A stretch of 64,000 nucleotides of DNA from Sphingobium sp. JS3065 (GCF_026427355.1 NZ_CP102664.1:1488001-1552000); one strand, 5' to 3'; positions 8,577 to 21,232 are shown, counted from the first letter of the stretch. The notes: a model not told the origin generated them from the letters alone. A program made the numbers and translations.

Positions 8577-9878
8577 ATGGCCATCAACTATCGCAGTTTC
8601 GGATTTCAGGTTCTGGTCGGCATGACCGCCGGCCTGTTGCTTGGCCTGCTGGCGCGATCCATGGGGCCGGCGCCGGATGGCGACCTCAACTGGCTGGCGA
8701 CCGCGCTCAAGACCACGGGGTCGATCTTCGTCTCGCTGCTGAAGGCCGTGGTGCCGCCGCTGGTGTTCGCGGCGATCGTCGCCTCCATCGCCAATCTGCG
8801 CGCCCTCGACAATGCGGCGCGGCTGGCGGGACAGACCCTGCTCTGGTTCGCGATCACGGCGCTGATCGCCGTCGTCATCGGCCTTGCCATCGGGCTGATC
8901 GTCCAGCCGGGTTCCGGCCTGCACGGACAGGCTCTGGCAACTACCAAGCCGGATTCCGTCGGCGGCTGGCTCGATTTCCTGAAAGGGCTGGTTCCCGGCA
9001 ACAGCTTCGCCCTGTCCGCCAGCACGAAGATCACGGATACGGGCGCGACCACCAGCCTGTCCTTCAACATCCTGCAATTGCTGGTCGTATCCATCGCCAT
9101 CGGCCTGGCGACGCTCAAGGTCGGAGAGAAGGCGGAGCCTTTCCTGGCCTTCGTCCGTTCGCTGCTGGCCGTGGTGCGCGCGATATTGGGCTGGATCATC
9201 CGCCTGACGCCCATCGGATCGGCCGCCCTCATCGGCAGCGCCGTCGCGACCTATGGCTGGAGCGCGCTCGCTCAACTTGGCGGCTTTGCGGGGGCTGTCT
9301 ATCTGGGCCTCGCACTGGTGCTGCTGGTCGTCTATCCGCTGCTGCTGGCGGCCAACGGCCTCAACCCCCTGCCCTTCTTCGCCAAGGCATGGCCTGCCAT
9401 CCAGCTTGGCTTCGTGTCGCGATCCTCGGTCGGCACCCTGCCCGTCACCGAAACCGTGACCGAGCGGATGGGCGTGGAAAAGGGCTATGCCGCCTTCGCC
9501 ATTCCGCTGGCCTCGACCACGAAGATGGACGGCTGCGCTTCCATCTATCCGGCGCTGGCCGCGATCTTCGTCGCCGGTTTCTACGGCATACCGCTTCATG
9601 CTGCGGACTATGCGCTGATCGCCTTCGTATCGGTCGTGGGGTCGGCAGCGACGGCGGGCCTGACCGGCGCGGTCGTCATGTTGACCCTCACCCTTTCGAC
9701 CCTGGGCCTGCCGCTGGAGGGTGCAGGCCTGCTGCTCGCCATCGATCCGATCCTCGACATGGGGCGCACCGCCGTCAATGTCGCCGGGCAGGTGTTGGTC
9801 GCCACCATCGTCGCCAAGCGGGAAGGAATATTGGACGAGGCCGCCTATCATGGCAAAGCGGATCTCGCCGTCGCCTGA
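8577..9878 (+). CDS. Dicarboxylate/amino acid:cation symporter (DAACS family)
   Basis: 433 residues with about eight hydrophobic segments plus re-entrant loops typical of GltP/DctA transporters. The serine-rich loop reads SRSSVGTLPVT, the TM7 motif TTKMDGCASIY (usually NMDGT), and the TM8 motif DPILDMGRTAVNVAGQ (usually ending GD). These changes leave the fold clear but the substrate (glutamate, aspartate or C4-dicarboxylate) undecided. ATG 8577 follows GAAGGAATGTCAGCCC. It acts in the inner membrane and is probably a single gene. Confidence 0.88.
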   Translation: MAINYRSFGFQVLVGMTAGLLLGLLARSMGPAPDGDLNWLATALKTTGSIFVSLLKAVVPPLVFAAIVASIANLRALDNAARLAGQTLLWFAITALIAVVIGLAIGLIVQPGSGLHGQALATTKPDSVGGWLDFLKGLVPGNSFALSASTKITDTGATTSLSFNILQLLVVSIAIGLATLKVGEKAEPFLAFVRSLLAVVRAILGWIIRLTPIGSAALIGSAVATYGWSALAQLGGFAGAVYLGLALVLLVVYPLLLAANGLNPLPFFAKAWPAIQLGFVSRSSVGTLPVTETVTERMGVEKGYAAFAIPLASTTKMDGCASIYPALAAIFVAGFYGIPLHAADYALIAFVSVVGSAATAGLTGAVVMLTLTLSTLGLPLEGAGLLLAIDPILDMGRTAVNVAGQVLVATIVAKREGILDEAAYHGKADLAVA

Positions 9879-9908
9879 CAGCGGTTGACCTGCGCGCCGC
9901 GGGGGACC

Positions 9909-11258
9909 ATGGGTCGCCCCATGCATCAGGTTCACATCATCGGCGGCGGACTCGCGGGCACGGAAGCGGCATGGCAATTGGCGCAGGCGGGCGTGAAAGT
10001 CCGCCTATCGGAAATGCGCGGGTCAGGCGACATGACGCCCGCGCACCAGACGGAGGGGCTGGCTGAACTGGTCTGCTCAAACAGCTTCCGCTCCGACGAT
10101 GCGGACAAGAATGCCGTAGGCCTGCTGCATCAGGAAATGCGGCGACTGGGTTCGCTCATCATGGCGCAGGCGGAACCGGCCAAGGTTCCCGCCGGATCGG
10201 CGCTGGCGGTGGATCGCCACATCTTTTCCGATGGCGTCACCCGCGCGCTGGCGGACCATCCCAATGTGGAAATCGTGCGCGAACGCATCGATGCGCTGCC
10301 CACCGAAGGCATGACCATCGTCGCCACCGGGCCGCTGACCGCGCCTTCACTCGCGGCCAGCATCGGGCAGGCGGCGGGGATCGACCATCTCGCCTTTTTC
10401 GACGCCATCGCGCCGGTCGTGCATTTCGACAGCATCGACATGGACAAATGCTGGATGGCCAACCGCTGGGACAAGATCGGCCCCGGCGGCGGCGAGGGCA
10501 AGGACTATATCAACTGCCCCATGAACAAGGATCAGTATCAGGCCTTCGTCCAGGGGCTGATCGACGGTGAAAAGACCGAGTTCAAGGAGTGGGAAAAGGA
10601 CACGCCCTATTTCGAAGGCTGCATGCCGATCGAGGTGATGGCGTCACGCGGCCCCGAAACGCTGCGCCATGGGCCAATGAAGCCGATGGGCCTGGACGAC
10701 CCGCGCACCGGACGCTGGCCCTATGCCGTCGTGCAGTTGCGGCAGGACAATGCGGCGGGCACGCTGTGGAACATGGTCGGCTTCCAGACCAAGCTGAAGC
10801 ATGGCGCGCAGACCGAATTGTTCCGGACCATCCCCGGCCTGGAAAAGGCCGAATTCGCCCGGCTGGGCGGGCTGCATCGCAACACCTTCATCCAGAGCCC
10901 CAAGCTGCTCGACGCCACGCTGCGCCTCAAAAGCGCGCCGCATATCCGCTTTGCCGGGCAGGTGACGGGCTGCGAAGGCTATGTCGAGAGCGCGGCCATC
11001 GGCCTGCTCGCTGGACGCTTCGCAGCGGCGGAGATATGGGGCAGGCCGCTGGCGCCGCTGCCGCCCGAAACGGCGTTGGGCGCGTTGCTGGGCCATGTCA
11101 TCGGCAATGTGGAAACGGCGGACTATCAGCCGATGAACGTCAATTTCGGCCTGTTCCCGCCGCTGGACGACGTGAAGAAAAAGCAGCGCAAGGAAGCCAT
11201 GACCGCCCGCGCCAGAGCCGCCCTCGGCCAATGGCTGGGCGAATTTCAGCCCGCCTGA
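9909..11258 (+). CDS. trmFO: Folate-dependent tRNA(uracil-54) methyltransferase TrmFO
   Basis: Flavoenzyme making ribothymidine-54 in tRNA with methylene-tetrahydrofolate. The FAD-binding motif [14 protein letters not shown] is at the N-terminus. [20 protein letters not shown] and [15 protein letters not shown] are conserved TrmFO/Gid segments. From ATG 9909 the product is 449 residues, with GGGGGA just upstream; ATG 9921 ([10 protein letters not shown]) is an alternative without a visible ribosome site. It starts 30 bases after the symporter. Confidence 0.95.
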   Translation: MGRPMHQVHIIGGGLAGTEAAWQLAQAGVKVRLSEMRGSGDMTPAHQTEGLAELVCSNSFRSDDADKNAVGLLHQEMRRLGSLIMAQAEPAKVPAGSALAVDRHIFSDGVTRALADHPNVEIVRERIDALPTEGMTIVATGPLTAPSLAASIGQAAGIDHLAFFDAIAPVVHFDSIDMDKCWMANRWDKIGPGGGEGKDYINCPMNKDQYQAFVQGLIDGEKTEFKEWEKDTPYFEGCMPIEVMASRGPETLRHGPMKPMGLDDPRTGRWPYAVVQLRQDNAAGTLWNMVGFQTKLKHGAQTELFRTIPGLEKAEFARLGGLHRNTFIQSPKLLDATLRLKSAPHIRFAGQVTGCEGYVESAAIGLLAGRFAAAEIWGRPLAPLPPETALGALLGHVIGNVETADYQPMNVNFGLFPPLDDVKKKQRKEAMTARARAALGQWLGEFQPA

Positions 11259-11262
11259 CCTT

Positions 11263-11730
11263 TCAGCATTTGCATTTCGGGGCGGCGCGCCTGGGCGCGG
11301 TCGTCGCGAATTCGACGGGCGTCAGCTTGCCGTCGCCATTGCCGTCAGCCTTGGCGAAGCGGTCCGACGTCGTCACGGCCCACTCCTCGAAGGAAAGGAG
11401 GTTGTCGTTGTTCATGTCCAGCGCCTTGAACGCCTTGACCCGGCTGCCCATCATCTCGATCCGGGTGATGACGCCATCGCGGTTGCGGTCATAGCGGCCG
11501 AAGCGCTTCTGCTCCCGGCTCTGCGGCGAAGCCTCACCGGGCATGGGCGGCGCATCGCCCGTGGCGTCCGGATCGCCTTCCGGCAGGGCTTCCACCGCGG
11601 GGGGAGGCGGCGATCCGATCAGTGGTTGCGGCACGGCTTCGTTGCTTGCGCGCCCTTGCCACCAGAACAGCCCCCCGGCCATCAACAGCAGTGTCGCCAT
11701 CACGCCAGCCAGAACTCGCCCCACCTTCAA
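11263..11730 (-). CDS. Membrane-anchored EF-hand calcium-binding protein
   Basis: 155 residues: a hydrophobic N-terminal segment (residues 8-24, signal anchor), a proline-rich linker (35-70), then three EF-hand loops at residues 81-92, 105-116 and 129-140, with D-x-N/D-x-D/N-G patterns such as DRNRDGVITRIE. The second loop has N instead of G at position 6. The tail ends in CKC. It probably senses or binds calcium in the periplasm. It lies convergent to trmFO and six bases after the next minus-strand gene. Confidence 0.85.
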   Translation of the reverse strand: MKVGRVLAGVMATLLLMAGGLFWWQGRASNEAVPQPLIGSPPPPAVEALPEGDPDATGDAPPMPGEASPQSREQKRFGRYDRNRDGVITRIEMMGSRVKAFKALDMNNDNLLSFEEWAVTTSDRFAKADGNGDGKLTPVEFATTAPRRAAPKCKC

Positions 11731-11735
11731 TCCCC

Positions 11736-12383
11736 CTATCGTCCCGCCAGCGCGACGCGCACCAATCTCAGATACAGCGCTGGGGTCAATCCCGCCGGTG
11801 CACAGCGGTTCTTTTCGATGTCATGGCGCGCCAGATGATAAGCGATGCGTAAAGGACGCCACTCCTTGGGCCAGACCGGCTTTTCACGCGGCATATGCTC
11901 CCGCGCCATCTCGATTGCCCGGCCAGCGATAGTCCGATCTTCGATATGCCCGGACAAATCCCACAGGGCCCAAGCCGCACCCGCCTGAACGAGCCAGGCC
12001 GGAATATCGTCCCGCCCCGCCAAGGCGCGAAACAGGCCGCCCCCCCGCCCTTCCGCATAGCCGTGAAGGTCGACCTCCCCGATCAGGGCTTCCCATCCGT
12101 CAAGCCATTGCGAAAGTCCATGTGGCGGCATTGCGCCCAGTTTCCGCATCGCGTCGATCAGCGGTTCGCCACGTCCTTTCACGCCGCCTTCGTCGGTCAG
12201 CGCGTCGTTCCACCAGGCAAGGCGCATCTGGCCGATCATCGGCTCGCTGGTCGTCGCCACCAGCCGCGCGAACCGCGCATCGAGCGTCCAGATGAGCCGA
12301 TGGCGCGCAATATCCGGCCCGGCATAAGCGCTCAGCAGCGAAGCCAATAGGGAAAGATCATCCTTCACGACAACTATCCGCAT
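11736..12383 (-). CDS. Squalene/phytoene synthase-like family protein (short, divergent)
   Basis: 215 residues. It contains RLAWWNDALTD and a helical all-alpha composition matching the SQS/PSY-like family (NDUFAF6-like branch), but I do not see the two aspartate-rich motifs needed for prenyl coupling. It is shorter than real CrtB (~300). An enzymatic role in carotenoid synthesis is therefore unlikely; a non-catalytic member is my reading. It is followed six bases later by the EF-hand gene, probably one transcript. Confidence 0.65.
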   Translation of the reverse strand: MRIVVVKDDLSLLASLLSAYAGPDIARHRLIWTLDARFARLVATTSEPMIGQMRLAWWNDALTDEGGVKGRGEPLIDAMRKLGAMPPHGLSQWLDGWEALIGEVDLHGYAEGRGGGLFRALAGRDDIPAWLVQAGAAWALWDLSGHIEDRTIAGRAIEMAREHMPREKPVWPKEWRPLRIAYHLARHDIEKNRCAPAGLTPALYLRLVRVALAGR

Positions 12384-12524
12384 ATGTCGATGGAAATAGT
12401 TTTTACTGAAATTATCAGCTTTTTAACCTCAACGGACATAATGATCCCGGCGACTGCCCCTTTATGGGCATGGGGTTGCCCTGCCTGAAATGGGGGTGCG
12501 GGGCAAGTAAAGGCAGAGCGGATT

Positions 12525-14840
12525 ATGGGCGATCGGATCAAGCGTACGCTGTTCATTCTGATGCGGCTTTACCACAATCAGGCGGGGAATATTTTGGCAA
12601 TAACTGCCGCCGCCATCATTCCGACGATTGGATTGGTTGGAGGCGCGTTCGACATGGCGCGTATCTATGCTGTCAAGACTAGATTGCAAAGCGCCTGTGA
12701 CGCCGGCGCGCTTGCTGGACGTCGCGTGATGGGTAGCGGCCGCTGGACGGACAATAACGGTCGACCCAATAGTGTCGCTCTGGCGACGTTCGACCTCAAC
12801 TTCGCCCAAAATTCCTTCGGCTCTGCAAATCGCGCGCGGGCTTTTAGCGAAGCGGAAGGCACCGTCACCGGCACGGCGTCGGCCGACGTTCCCATGACGC
12901 TCATGCAGGTTCTGGGCATCCCCACGAAGCGCGTCGACGTGGCCTGCGAAGGGCAGATGCGCATCCCGAACACCGATGTCATGTTCGTCCTCGACAATTC
13001 CGGTTCCATGAAGGATCCTATTCCAGGCGACACCACGAACCTTAAGAAAATGGACGGGCTGAAAATGGCCATCCGATGCTTTTATGAAGCATTGGCCCGG
13101 CAGAACATAACGGATGTCAGCGCCGCTGAGTGCGGGTCCACCACCGATCCGACGAACGACCTGTCCACACAGGTGCAACTGCGCTTCGGTTTCGTGAACT
13201 ATGACAATATGGTCAATGTGGGCAAGCTGCTGCCGAACAGCTTCCTGGCGGACAGCTGGACATATCGTTCCCGAACGGCGACCGGCATCCAAACCGTCTA
13301 TGCTTGGACTGAAGGAACCGCGGGCGCCACCAGCTGGACCCCCTGGACACCGACCCCCACTGACTTCAGCACTACCAACAGATATTCCGGAACCTTTGCC
13401 GTCGTCGGCGGCAGCAATACGTCGGCGACGACGCTCGCCGATGGCCAATCCTATGTCAAGAAGGCAGCGCCAACGTCCATATCAACCTGCAGCGCGCTCA
13501 ACAGATATGGCAGCTCCGGGCAACTGGTCGGCATCACCGAGAACAACGGTTCGAGTAGCAATCCAGCCCCTATCTGGAATGCTCCAGTCTATCCCGACGA
13601 CGAACAGACATCGACCACCACAAGAACGAGAACGCAGACTGTGACCTATGGATACCGCTATCGGTATTTCCAGAACGGATCGGGCTCGTCCGCCTGGGGC
13701 TGCTGGTTAGAACGTTCGCCTGCCAACAACTCGACTAAAAACTATACTCAGTCTGCGGAAGGCACGGCGACCAGACCGTTGACATGGACAAGTTACAATC
13801 AGGTCACGGAATGGACCTATCACCCCCGAATCATCGACGTTTCGAGTCTGAAGGCAGGGCAATCGAACTGGAACAACAGCCTGACCATCCCTCTGGCGGG
13901 GCGGGTCAGGATGCAGGTCAAACTTTCCGGGTCCGCCTCTTCCAGCTATATCGAGACGGTCGCCGACCTGACGGCCGCCTGGGAAGGGTGCATCGAGGAA
14001 CGACAGACATTCGTGAATACGGATGGCGACCCCGCCGACGACTGGATCAATTATCCGTCCTCGCCAAGCGACGCCATCGATATGGACATAGACCGCGCCC
14101 CGGATTCCGATCCGCGAACGCAATGGAAGCCGCTCTTGACCGGAGCGGTATGGGGCCCCAAGGCCACGCTCGTCGGTAATTCATGGAGCGGCGATTACAC
14201 GACCGACACCGTGCGATCAGGTGAAAACACGAGCAGCAGCGATACAGGTCGCAACCTCTCCAACAACAGCTGCGTGACGGCATCCCGCAAGATGACCAAC
14301 TATAATGGCGTGGGGGCCAATTCTTCGGCCCAGGATTTCAGCAATTATGTCGGCACACTGGTTCCGCATAACAACACCTATCATGACATCGGGCTGCTCT
14401 GGGGCGCGCGACTGATGTCCCCGACCGGCATCTTCGCCAGCGAGAATGCGGCTACGTCAGGCGGCGCCCAGATTCAGCGCCACATGATCTTCATGACTGA
14501 CGGCGCCACAGCGACGACGACCAATAACTATGCAAGCTATGGCCTGGAATGGTGGGATCGTCGCCAGATCACCCCTGCGGGACCAAATGATTCCAATTAT
14601 GACAACCAGCTGAATGCCGTCAACAACGCCCGCTCGAACGCGCTTTGCACCGCGATCAAGAACAAGAACATCACCCTGTGGGTCATCTATTACGGCAGTT
14701 CTGACACTGCGACGAAAACGCGCCTGACGAATTGCGCAACCAGCTCATCCTATTTTTACGAGGCAAAAAACACGACCCTGCTAATCAACAAATTTCGCGA
14801 GATAGCAGATCGCATCTCGAACCTGCGCTTGACCCAATAG
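12525..14840 (+). CDS. TadG-like pilus assembly protein with von Willebrand A domain
   Basis: 771 residues. The N-terminus has the TadE/G pattern (NQAGNILAITAAAIIPTIGL, a hydrophobic segment ~23-43) followed by DMARIYAVKTRLQSACDAGALAG. A VWA domain carries the metal site DNSGS at 157-161, and its second half (HMIFMTDGATAT) appears only near residue 650. Between them lies a long Ser/Thr/Tyr/Trp-rich insert. It is probably membrane-anchored with a large outside domain. It heads a three-gene group with two TadE-like genes, in sequence that looks less GC-rich than either flank. Confidence 0.85.
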   Translation: MGDRIKRTLFILMRLYHNQAGNILAITAAAIIPTIGLVGGAFDMARIYAVKTRLQSACDAGALAGRRVMGSGRWTDNNGRPNSVALATFDLNFAQNSFGSANRARAFSEAEGTVTGTASADVPMTLMQVLGIPTKRVDVACEGQMRIPNTDVMFVLDNSGSMKDPIPGDTTNLKKMDGLKMAIRCFYEALARQNITDVSAAECGSTTDPTNDLSTQVQLRFGFVNYDNMVNVGKLLPNSFLADSWTYRSRTATGIQTVYAWTEGTAGATSWTPWTPTPTDFSTTNRYSGTFAVVGGSNTSATTLADGQSYVKKAAPTSISTCSALNRYGSSGQLVGITENNGSSSNPAPIWNAPVYPDDEQTSTTTRTRTQTVTYGYRYRYFQNGSGSSAWGCWLERSPANNSTKNYTQSAEGTATRPLTWTSYNQVTEWTYHPRIIDVSSLKAGQSNWNNSLTIPLAGRVRMQVKLSGSASSSYIETVADLTAAWEGCIEERQTFVNTDGDPADDWINYPSSPSDAIDMDIDRAPDSDPRTQWKPLLTGAVWGPKATLVGNSWSGDYTTDTVRSGENTSSSDTGRNLSNNSCVTASRKMTNYNGVGANSSAQDFSNYVGTLVPHNNTYHDIGLLWGARLMSPTGIFASENAATSGGAQIQRHMIFMTDGATATTTNNYASYGLEWWDRRQITPAGPNDSNYDNQLNAVNNARSNALCTAIKNKNITLWVIYYGSSDTATKTRLTNCATSSSYFYEAKNTTLLINKFREIADRISNLRLTQ

Positions 14841-14851
14841 GATATCTCGCC

Positions 14852-15457
14852 ATGGCCATTGATCACCTATCCAATGACGAAAGGGGCGTCGCCGCTGTTG
14901 AATTCGGTATAACCGCGTCTGCCTTCTTCGCCTTGCTGATGGGCGGATTCGACGTGGGACACACGCTTTATATGCAGACCGTTCTGCAAGGAACAGTGCA
15001 AAAAGCGGGACGTGATCTGACCCTGGCCTCCGGTACAGAAGCGGCCCAGCGGCTCGCGGTCGACACGCGCGTACGCAACGCCGTCCGCCGCCTTAATGCC
15101 AGCATTCCCGACGAAGACATCAAGATCACTCGCGATTACTATGCCAACTTTACGACGGCTCAGGCAGCGCAACCTGAAGATGCAAACCAAGACGGTGTGT
15201 GTAGCCCAGGCGAGGTCTGGGTCGATCGTAACTTCAATAATGTATACGATTCGAAGGGAGGCAGCTCTGGCCAGGGCGGAGCGAAGGACGTCGTCGTCTA
15301 TTCAGTGACAGTGTCCTACCCGCGTCTTTTCCCGGTGGCCCGTCTGATAGGTATGTCGGAAACAGTAAAGCTCAATGCCACTACAGTGCTGGCGAACCAG
15401 CCTTATGGCGATCAAGCTAACCGCTCTGGCACGCTTACGCCGAGGAATTGCACATGA
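14852..15457 (+). CDS. TadE-like pseudopilin, first copy
   Basis: 201 residues from ATG 14852, which has AGGA nine bases upstream overlapping the tadG-like stop region. The N-terminus NDERGVAAVEFGITASAFFALLMGG is the TadE/F prepilin-like motif with the conserved glutamate, followed by a single hydrophobic helix. The C-terminal part is soluble and contains a calcium-loop-like DANQDGVCSPGEVW. It lies 11 bases after the TadG-like gene and overlaps the next gene by four bases. Confidence 0.85.
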   Translation: MAIDHLSNDERGVAAVEFGITASAFFALLMGGFDVGHTLYMQTVLQGTVQKAGRDLTLASGTEAAQRLAVDTRVRNAVRRLNASIPDEDIKITRDYYANFTTAQAAQPEDANQDGVCSPGEVWVDRNFNNVYDSKGGSSGQGGAKDVVVYSVTVSYPRLFPVARLIGMSETVKLNATTVLANQPYGDQANRSGTLTPRNCT

Positions 15458-16182
15458 GATTCCGAATCTCTAAGATGCTGAAGGCACTTAAGACGGTGGC
15501 GTCCCTCAGCGGCGACCGACGCGGACTAGCCCTTGTAGAATTCGCCTATGCGGCTCCGATCATACTTCTGCTGATCGCGGGAGGTGCCGAACTTGCCAAC
15601 TACTCTATCACGTCAATGCGCATTTCCGCACTTGCCTTACAAGTGGCCGACAACGCATCCCGCATCGGCGAGGGGGATCCGATGGCTAAAAAGAAGGTCT
15701 CGGAAGCCCAGATTAATGATTTGCTTCAGGGCGCCCTTGCCCAAGCCGGCAATTTGAACGTGAACGGCACCTATGTCGAGAAACAAGGCAATGGCTCTTC
15801 AACAATAAGAAACAAGGCCAGAATTATTATTTCCAGCCTAGAACCAGATCCAGATGCGGGACATGTGGATAGAAATTATATTCACTGGCAACGCTGCTTT
15901 GGACTCGCCAGGGATTTTACGCCCCGATATGGCGTGCAGGGCAACGACAACCTGATTGGCATGGGTCCCGCAGACCGGCAAGTGTATGCACCATCCGGAA
16001 CAGGTATTGTCTTCGTTGAACTTTACTATCGATATGAACCTATCTTTCCGATCGCTCAACTTGAAAGTTTTGGCCTTCCAAGTTATCGCCCCATAAACGC
16101 GGTCGCTGCGATGGTTGTTCGCGACGACCGTGACTATTCTCAACTTTACAATACAGAAAGCGTTACGCCTTCCACTTGCTGA
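15454..16182 (+). CDS. TadE/TadF-like pseudopilin, second copy
   Basis: 242 residues from ATG 15454, which overlaps the preceding stop as ATGA; the frame is open six bases further to a TTG. DRRGLALVEFAYAAPIILLLIAGG (split by the membrane helix) is the TadE motif with its glutamate. The rest is soluble and of unknown structure. Codon use is less GC-biased than in neighbouring genes. It ends four bases before the convergent pdhB stop, with no terminator visible. Confidence 0.85.
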   Translation: MRFRISKMLKALKTVASLSGDRRGLALVEFAYAAPIILLLIAGGAELANYSITSMRISALALQVADNASRIGEGDPMAKKKVSEAQINDLLQGALAQAGNLNVNGTYVEKQGNGSSTIRNKARIIISSLEPDPDAGHVDRNYIHWQRCFGLARDFTPRYGVQGNDNLIGMGPADRQVYAPSGTGIVFVELYYRYEPIFPIAQLESFGLPSYRPINAVAAMVVRDDRDYSQLYNTESVTPSTC

Positions 16183-16186
16183 GATC

Positions 16187-17545
16187 CTACCTGTAGCAAA
16201 CCTTTTTCACGGCCTCGACGACCTTGTCTGGATTGACGATGGCGGCCTTTTCGAGGTTTGCGGCATAGGGTAGCGGCACGTCTTCATTGGTGACGCGCAG
16301 CACCGGGGCGTCGAGATCGTCGAAGCCCTGCTCCATCACCACGGCGGCGATCTCCGAGGCGATCGAGCAGACCGGCCAGCCCTCCTCCACCACCACCACG
16401 CGGTTGGTCTTCTTCACGCTCTCCAAGACCGTCGCCGTGTCCAGCGGGCGCAGCGTACGCAGGTCGATCACCTCCGCATCGACGCCCTCGCCCGCCAGCT
16501 TCTCCGCCGCCTCCAGCGCGACGCCCACGCCGATGGAGTAGCTCACCAGCGTCACGTCCCGTCCCTCGCGCACGATCCGCGCCTTGCCGATCGGCAGGAC
16601 ATAATCGTCCACCTGCGGCACGTCGAAGCTGCGGCCATAGACCAGCTCATTCTCCAGGAACACCACCGGGTCGTCCGAGCGGATCGCGGCCTTGAGCAGA
16701 CCCTTGGCATCGGCCGCGTCATAGGGCGCGATCACGATCAGGCCGGGAACCGACGCATACCAGGGTCCGTAATTCTGGCTGTGCTGCGCGCCGACCCGGC
16801 TCGCCGCGCCATTGGGACCGCGGAATACGATGGGGCAGCGCATCTGGCCGCCCGACATGTAGTTGGTCTTGGCCGCCGAATTGATGATATGGTCGATCGC
16901 CTGCATCGCGAAGTTGAAGGTCATGAACTCGACAATCGGCTTCAAACCGCCCATCGCCGCGCCCGCGCCGATGCCGGCAAAGCCATATTCGGTGATCGGC
17001 GTATCGATAACCCGCCTGGCCCCGAACTCCTCCAGCAGGCCCTGCGTCACCTTGTAGGCGCCCTGATATTCCGCGACCTCCTCGCCCATCACGAAGACCC
17101 GCTCGTCCCGCCGCATCTCCTCCGCCATGGCATCGCGCAGCGCTTCGCGCACCGTCGTCTTCGCATAGTCCGTGCCTTCGGGCAGCGCCGGATCCTTGAC
17201 GGGCGCCCTGGCTTCGACGGGCGGCTTGGGCGCAGGCGCGGCTTCGACCTTTGCTGGCGCTTGCGCCTTCGGGGCCGGGGCGGCTTCAACCGTCTCGCCC
17301 GCGCCTTCGCCCTGCATCGTCGCGATCACCGTGCCGACCTTCACGCCCTCAGTGCCCTCGGCCACCATGATCTGGCCGATCCGGCCTTCGTCCACCGCTT
17401 CGAATTCCATCGTCGCCTTGTCGGTCTCGATCTCGGCCAATATGTCGCCCGAGCGGACCTCATCGCCTGCCTTCACCAGCCATTTGGCCAGCGTGCCTTC
17501 CTCCATCGTCGGCGACAGCGCCGGCATCCTGATCTCGATACCCAT
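16187..17545 (-). CDS. pdhB: Pyruvate dehydrogenase E1 beta subunit with N-terminal lipoyl domain
   Basis: 452 residues. Residues ~1-78 form a lipoyl domain with the lipoylation site in [15 protein letters not shown]. An Ala/Pro linker (80-115) leads to the E1-beta transketolase fold ([24 protein letters not shown] onward). A lipoylated E1-beta is a known alphaproteobacterial form. The ATG (17545-17543) overlaps the pdhA stop by one base (TGATG), so the two are coupled. The frame is open upstream within pdhA, but that part is out of phase with the family. Confidence 0.95.
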   Translation of the reverse strand: MGIEIRMPALSPTMEEGTLAKWLVKAGDEVRSGDILAEIETDKATMEFEAVDEGRIGQIMVAEGTEGVKVGTVIATMQGEGAGETVEAAPAPKAQAPAKVEAAPAPKPPVEARAPVKDPALPEGTDYAKTTVREALRDAMAEEMRRDERVFVMGEEVAEYQGAYKVTQGLLEEFGARRVIDTPITEYGFAGIGAGAAMGGLKPIVEFMTFNFAMQAIDHIINSAAKTNYMSGGQMRCPIVFRGPNGAASRVGAQHSQNYGPWYASVPGLIVIAPYDAADAKGLLKAAIRSDDPVVFLENELVYGRSFDVPQVDDYVLPIGKARIVREGRDVTLVSYSIGVGVALEAAEKLAGEGVDAEVIDLRTLRPLDTATVLESVKKTNRVVVVEEGWPVCSIASEIAAVVMEQGFDDLDAPVLRVTNEDVPLPYAANLEKAAIVNPDKVVEAVKKVCYR

Positions 17546-18612
17546 CAATATTGCTCCACCAGCACGTCGGTATAAAGCTCGTGCGGCTCCGGTTCGGGAG
17601 AGGTTTCGGCAAAGTCCGCCGCGTCGCTGACGATTTTGCGGATGTCCTGGTCGATCTTCTTGAGTTCGTCCTCGGACACACCGGCTTGCGCCAGATATTT
17701 CTTCACCCCCTCGATCGGGTCGGACTTGTCGCGCATCGACTGCACTTCCTCGCGCGAGCGGTACTTGGCCGGGTCGGACATCGAATGGCCGCGATAGCGG
17801 TAGGTCTTCATCTCCAGCAGGATCGGGCCATTGCCCGCCTGCACCCATTTGAGCGCTTCCTCGGTCGCGCCGCGCACCGCCAGCACGTCCATGCCGTTCA
17901 CCTGGATGCCCGGAATGCGGAAGCTTTCGCCGCGCCGGTAAAGCTGGTCCTCCGCCGAGGAGCGGTTGACGCTGGTGCCCATCGCATATTGGTTGTTCTC
18001 GATCACGAAGATGATCGGCAGCTTCCACAGCTCGGCCATGTTGAAGCTTTCATAGACCTGGCCCTGATTGGCCGCGCCGTCGCCGAAATAGGCGACGCAC
18101 ACGCCGCCATCTCCATTATATTTGTGCGCGAAGCCCAGCCCCGCGCCCAGCGACACCTGCGCGCCGACGATGCCGTGGCCGCCGTAGAATTTATGCTCGA
18201 CGCTGAACATGTGCATCGAACCGCCCTTGCCCCGCGAAATGCCCGCTTCCCGGCCGGTCAGTTCCGCCATGATCACATTGGGATCGATGCCATAGGCCAG
18301 CATATGGCCATGGTCGCGATAGCCCGTGATCACGCTGTCCTTGCCAGGCTCCAGCGCCGACTGGATGCCCACCGCAACCGCTTCCTGGCCAATGTACAAA
18401 TGGCAGAAACCGCCGATCAGCCCCAGGCCGTACAACTGACCCGCCTTCTCCTCGAAACGGCGGATCAGCACCATCTGCCGGTAAAATTCCAGCAACTCCT
18501 CACGTGTCGCTCGGTAATCCTCAGGCGCCTCAGGGCGAGGCCGGTTGTGGTCCGCGCCGGCAGCTTTTGCTGCCTTTGCGCGTGAAGGACGCGGCGTCGT
18601 TGATTTCGCCAA
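17545..18612 (-). CDS. pdhA: Pyruvate dehydrogenase E1 alpha subunit
   Basis: 355 residues. The ThDP motif [20 protein letters not shown]...ENN and the phosphorylation-loop-like region [19 protein letters not shown] identify E1-alpha. A basic, Ala/Pro/Lys-rich N-terminal tail of about 30 residues precedes the fold. With pdhB it decarboxylates pyruvate and passes acetyl to E2. It follows ftsB and eno on the minus strand. Confidence 0.96.
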   Translation of the reverse strand: MAKSTTPRPSRAKAAKAAGADHNRPRPEAPEDYRATREELLEFYRQMVLIRRFEEKAGQLYGLGLIGGFCHLYIGQEAVAVGIQSALEPGKDSVITGYRDHGHMLAYGIDPNVIMAELTGREAGISRGKGGSMHMFSVEHKFYGGHGIVGAQVSLGAGLGFAHKYNGDGGVCVAYFGDGAANQGQVYESFNMAELWKLPIIFVIENNQYAMGTSVNRSSAEDQLYRRGESFRIPGIQVNGMDVLAVRGATEEALKWVQAGNGPILLEMKTYRYRGHSMSDPAKYRSREEVQSMRDKSDPIEGVKKYLAQAGVSEDELKKIDQDIRKIVSDAADFAETSPEPEPHELYTDVLVEQY

Positions 18613-18737
18613 GGCTTTTATCCTTTTGCGTGGGTGAGGACGGAAGGAAGGCCGATATAGCGGCAGCGCGTCCCAAAATGCAACGTGGCATGGGGCGGCA
18701 AGGCATGGCGAAGCGAACCGTTAGTCGCCCCGGACAA

Positions 18738-19049
18738 TCAGTTCAGCGGGACGATGACTTCATCATGATGAACGACGCCCAACTCCCGCCGGATCAGTTC
18801 ATCGGAAAGATCGGGGTCGACGCGCCGGGGATTGAGCAGATCCACCCGGTTCTGGAGTTCCTGCCGATGAGCCTGAACCTGCTTCAGTTCACCCTGCGCA
18901 TGATGAAGCTGCCGTTTATAGTCGCCCCAGGCCAGAATGCCGTTGGAACCCAGCACCACATAGCCCGCGAAAAACAGAAGAAGAAGCACCGCAATCGCTG
19001 GCCCGAAAGCCGAAAAAAGCAATATACGGAGTTTCGCGATATGCGCCAT
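18738..19049 (-). CDS. ftsB: Septum formation initiator FtsB (DivIC family)
   Basis: 103 residues: a short cytoplasmic start, one transmembrane helix (~residues 11-34), then a coiled coil (QLHHAQGELKQVQAHRQELQNRVDLL) and a conserved C-terminal segment (DPDLSDELIRRELGVVHHDEVIVPL). It belongs to the FtsQLB divisome bridge. The eno-ftsB-pdhA order is common in alphaproteobacteria and supports the call. Confidence 0.88.
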   Translation of the reverse strand: MAHIAKLRILLFSAFGPAIAVLLLLFFAGYVVLGSNGILAWGDYKRQLHHAQGELKQVQAHRQELQNRVDLLNPRRVDPDLSDELIRRELGVVHHDEVIVPLN

Positions 19050-19125
19050 GGACCAGTTGAATCACACGGACGGGCCGGCCGCAAGCAAAAACATTGCCCC
19101 TGCGGCCGACCGTTTGAAAATTGAC

Positions 19126-21232
<2,107 letters not shown>

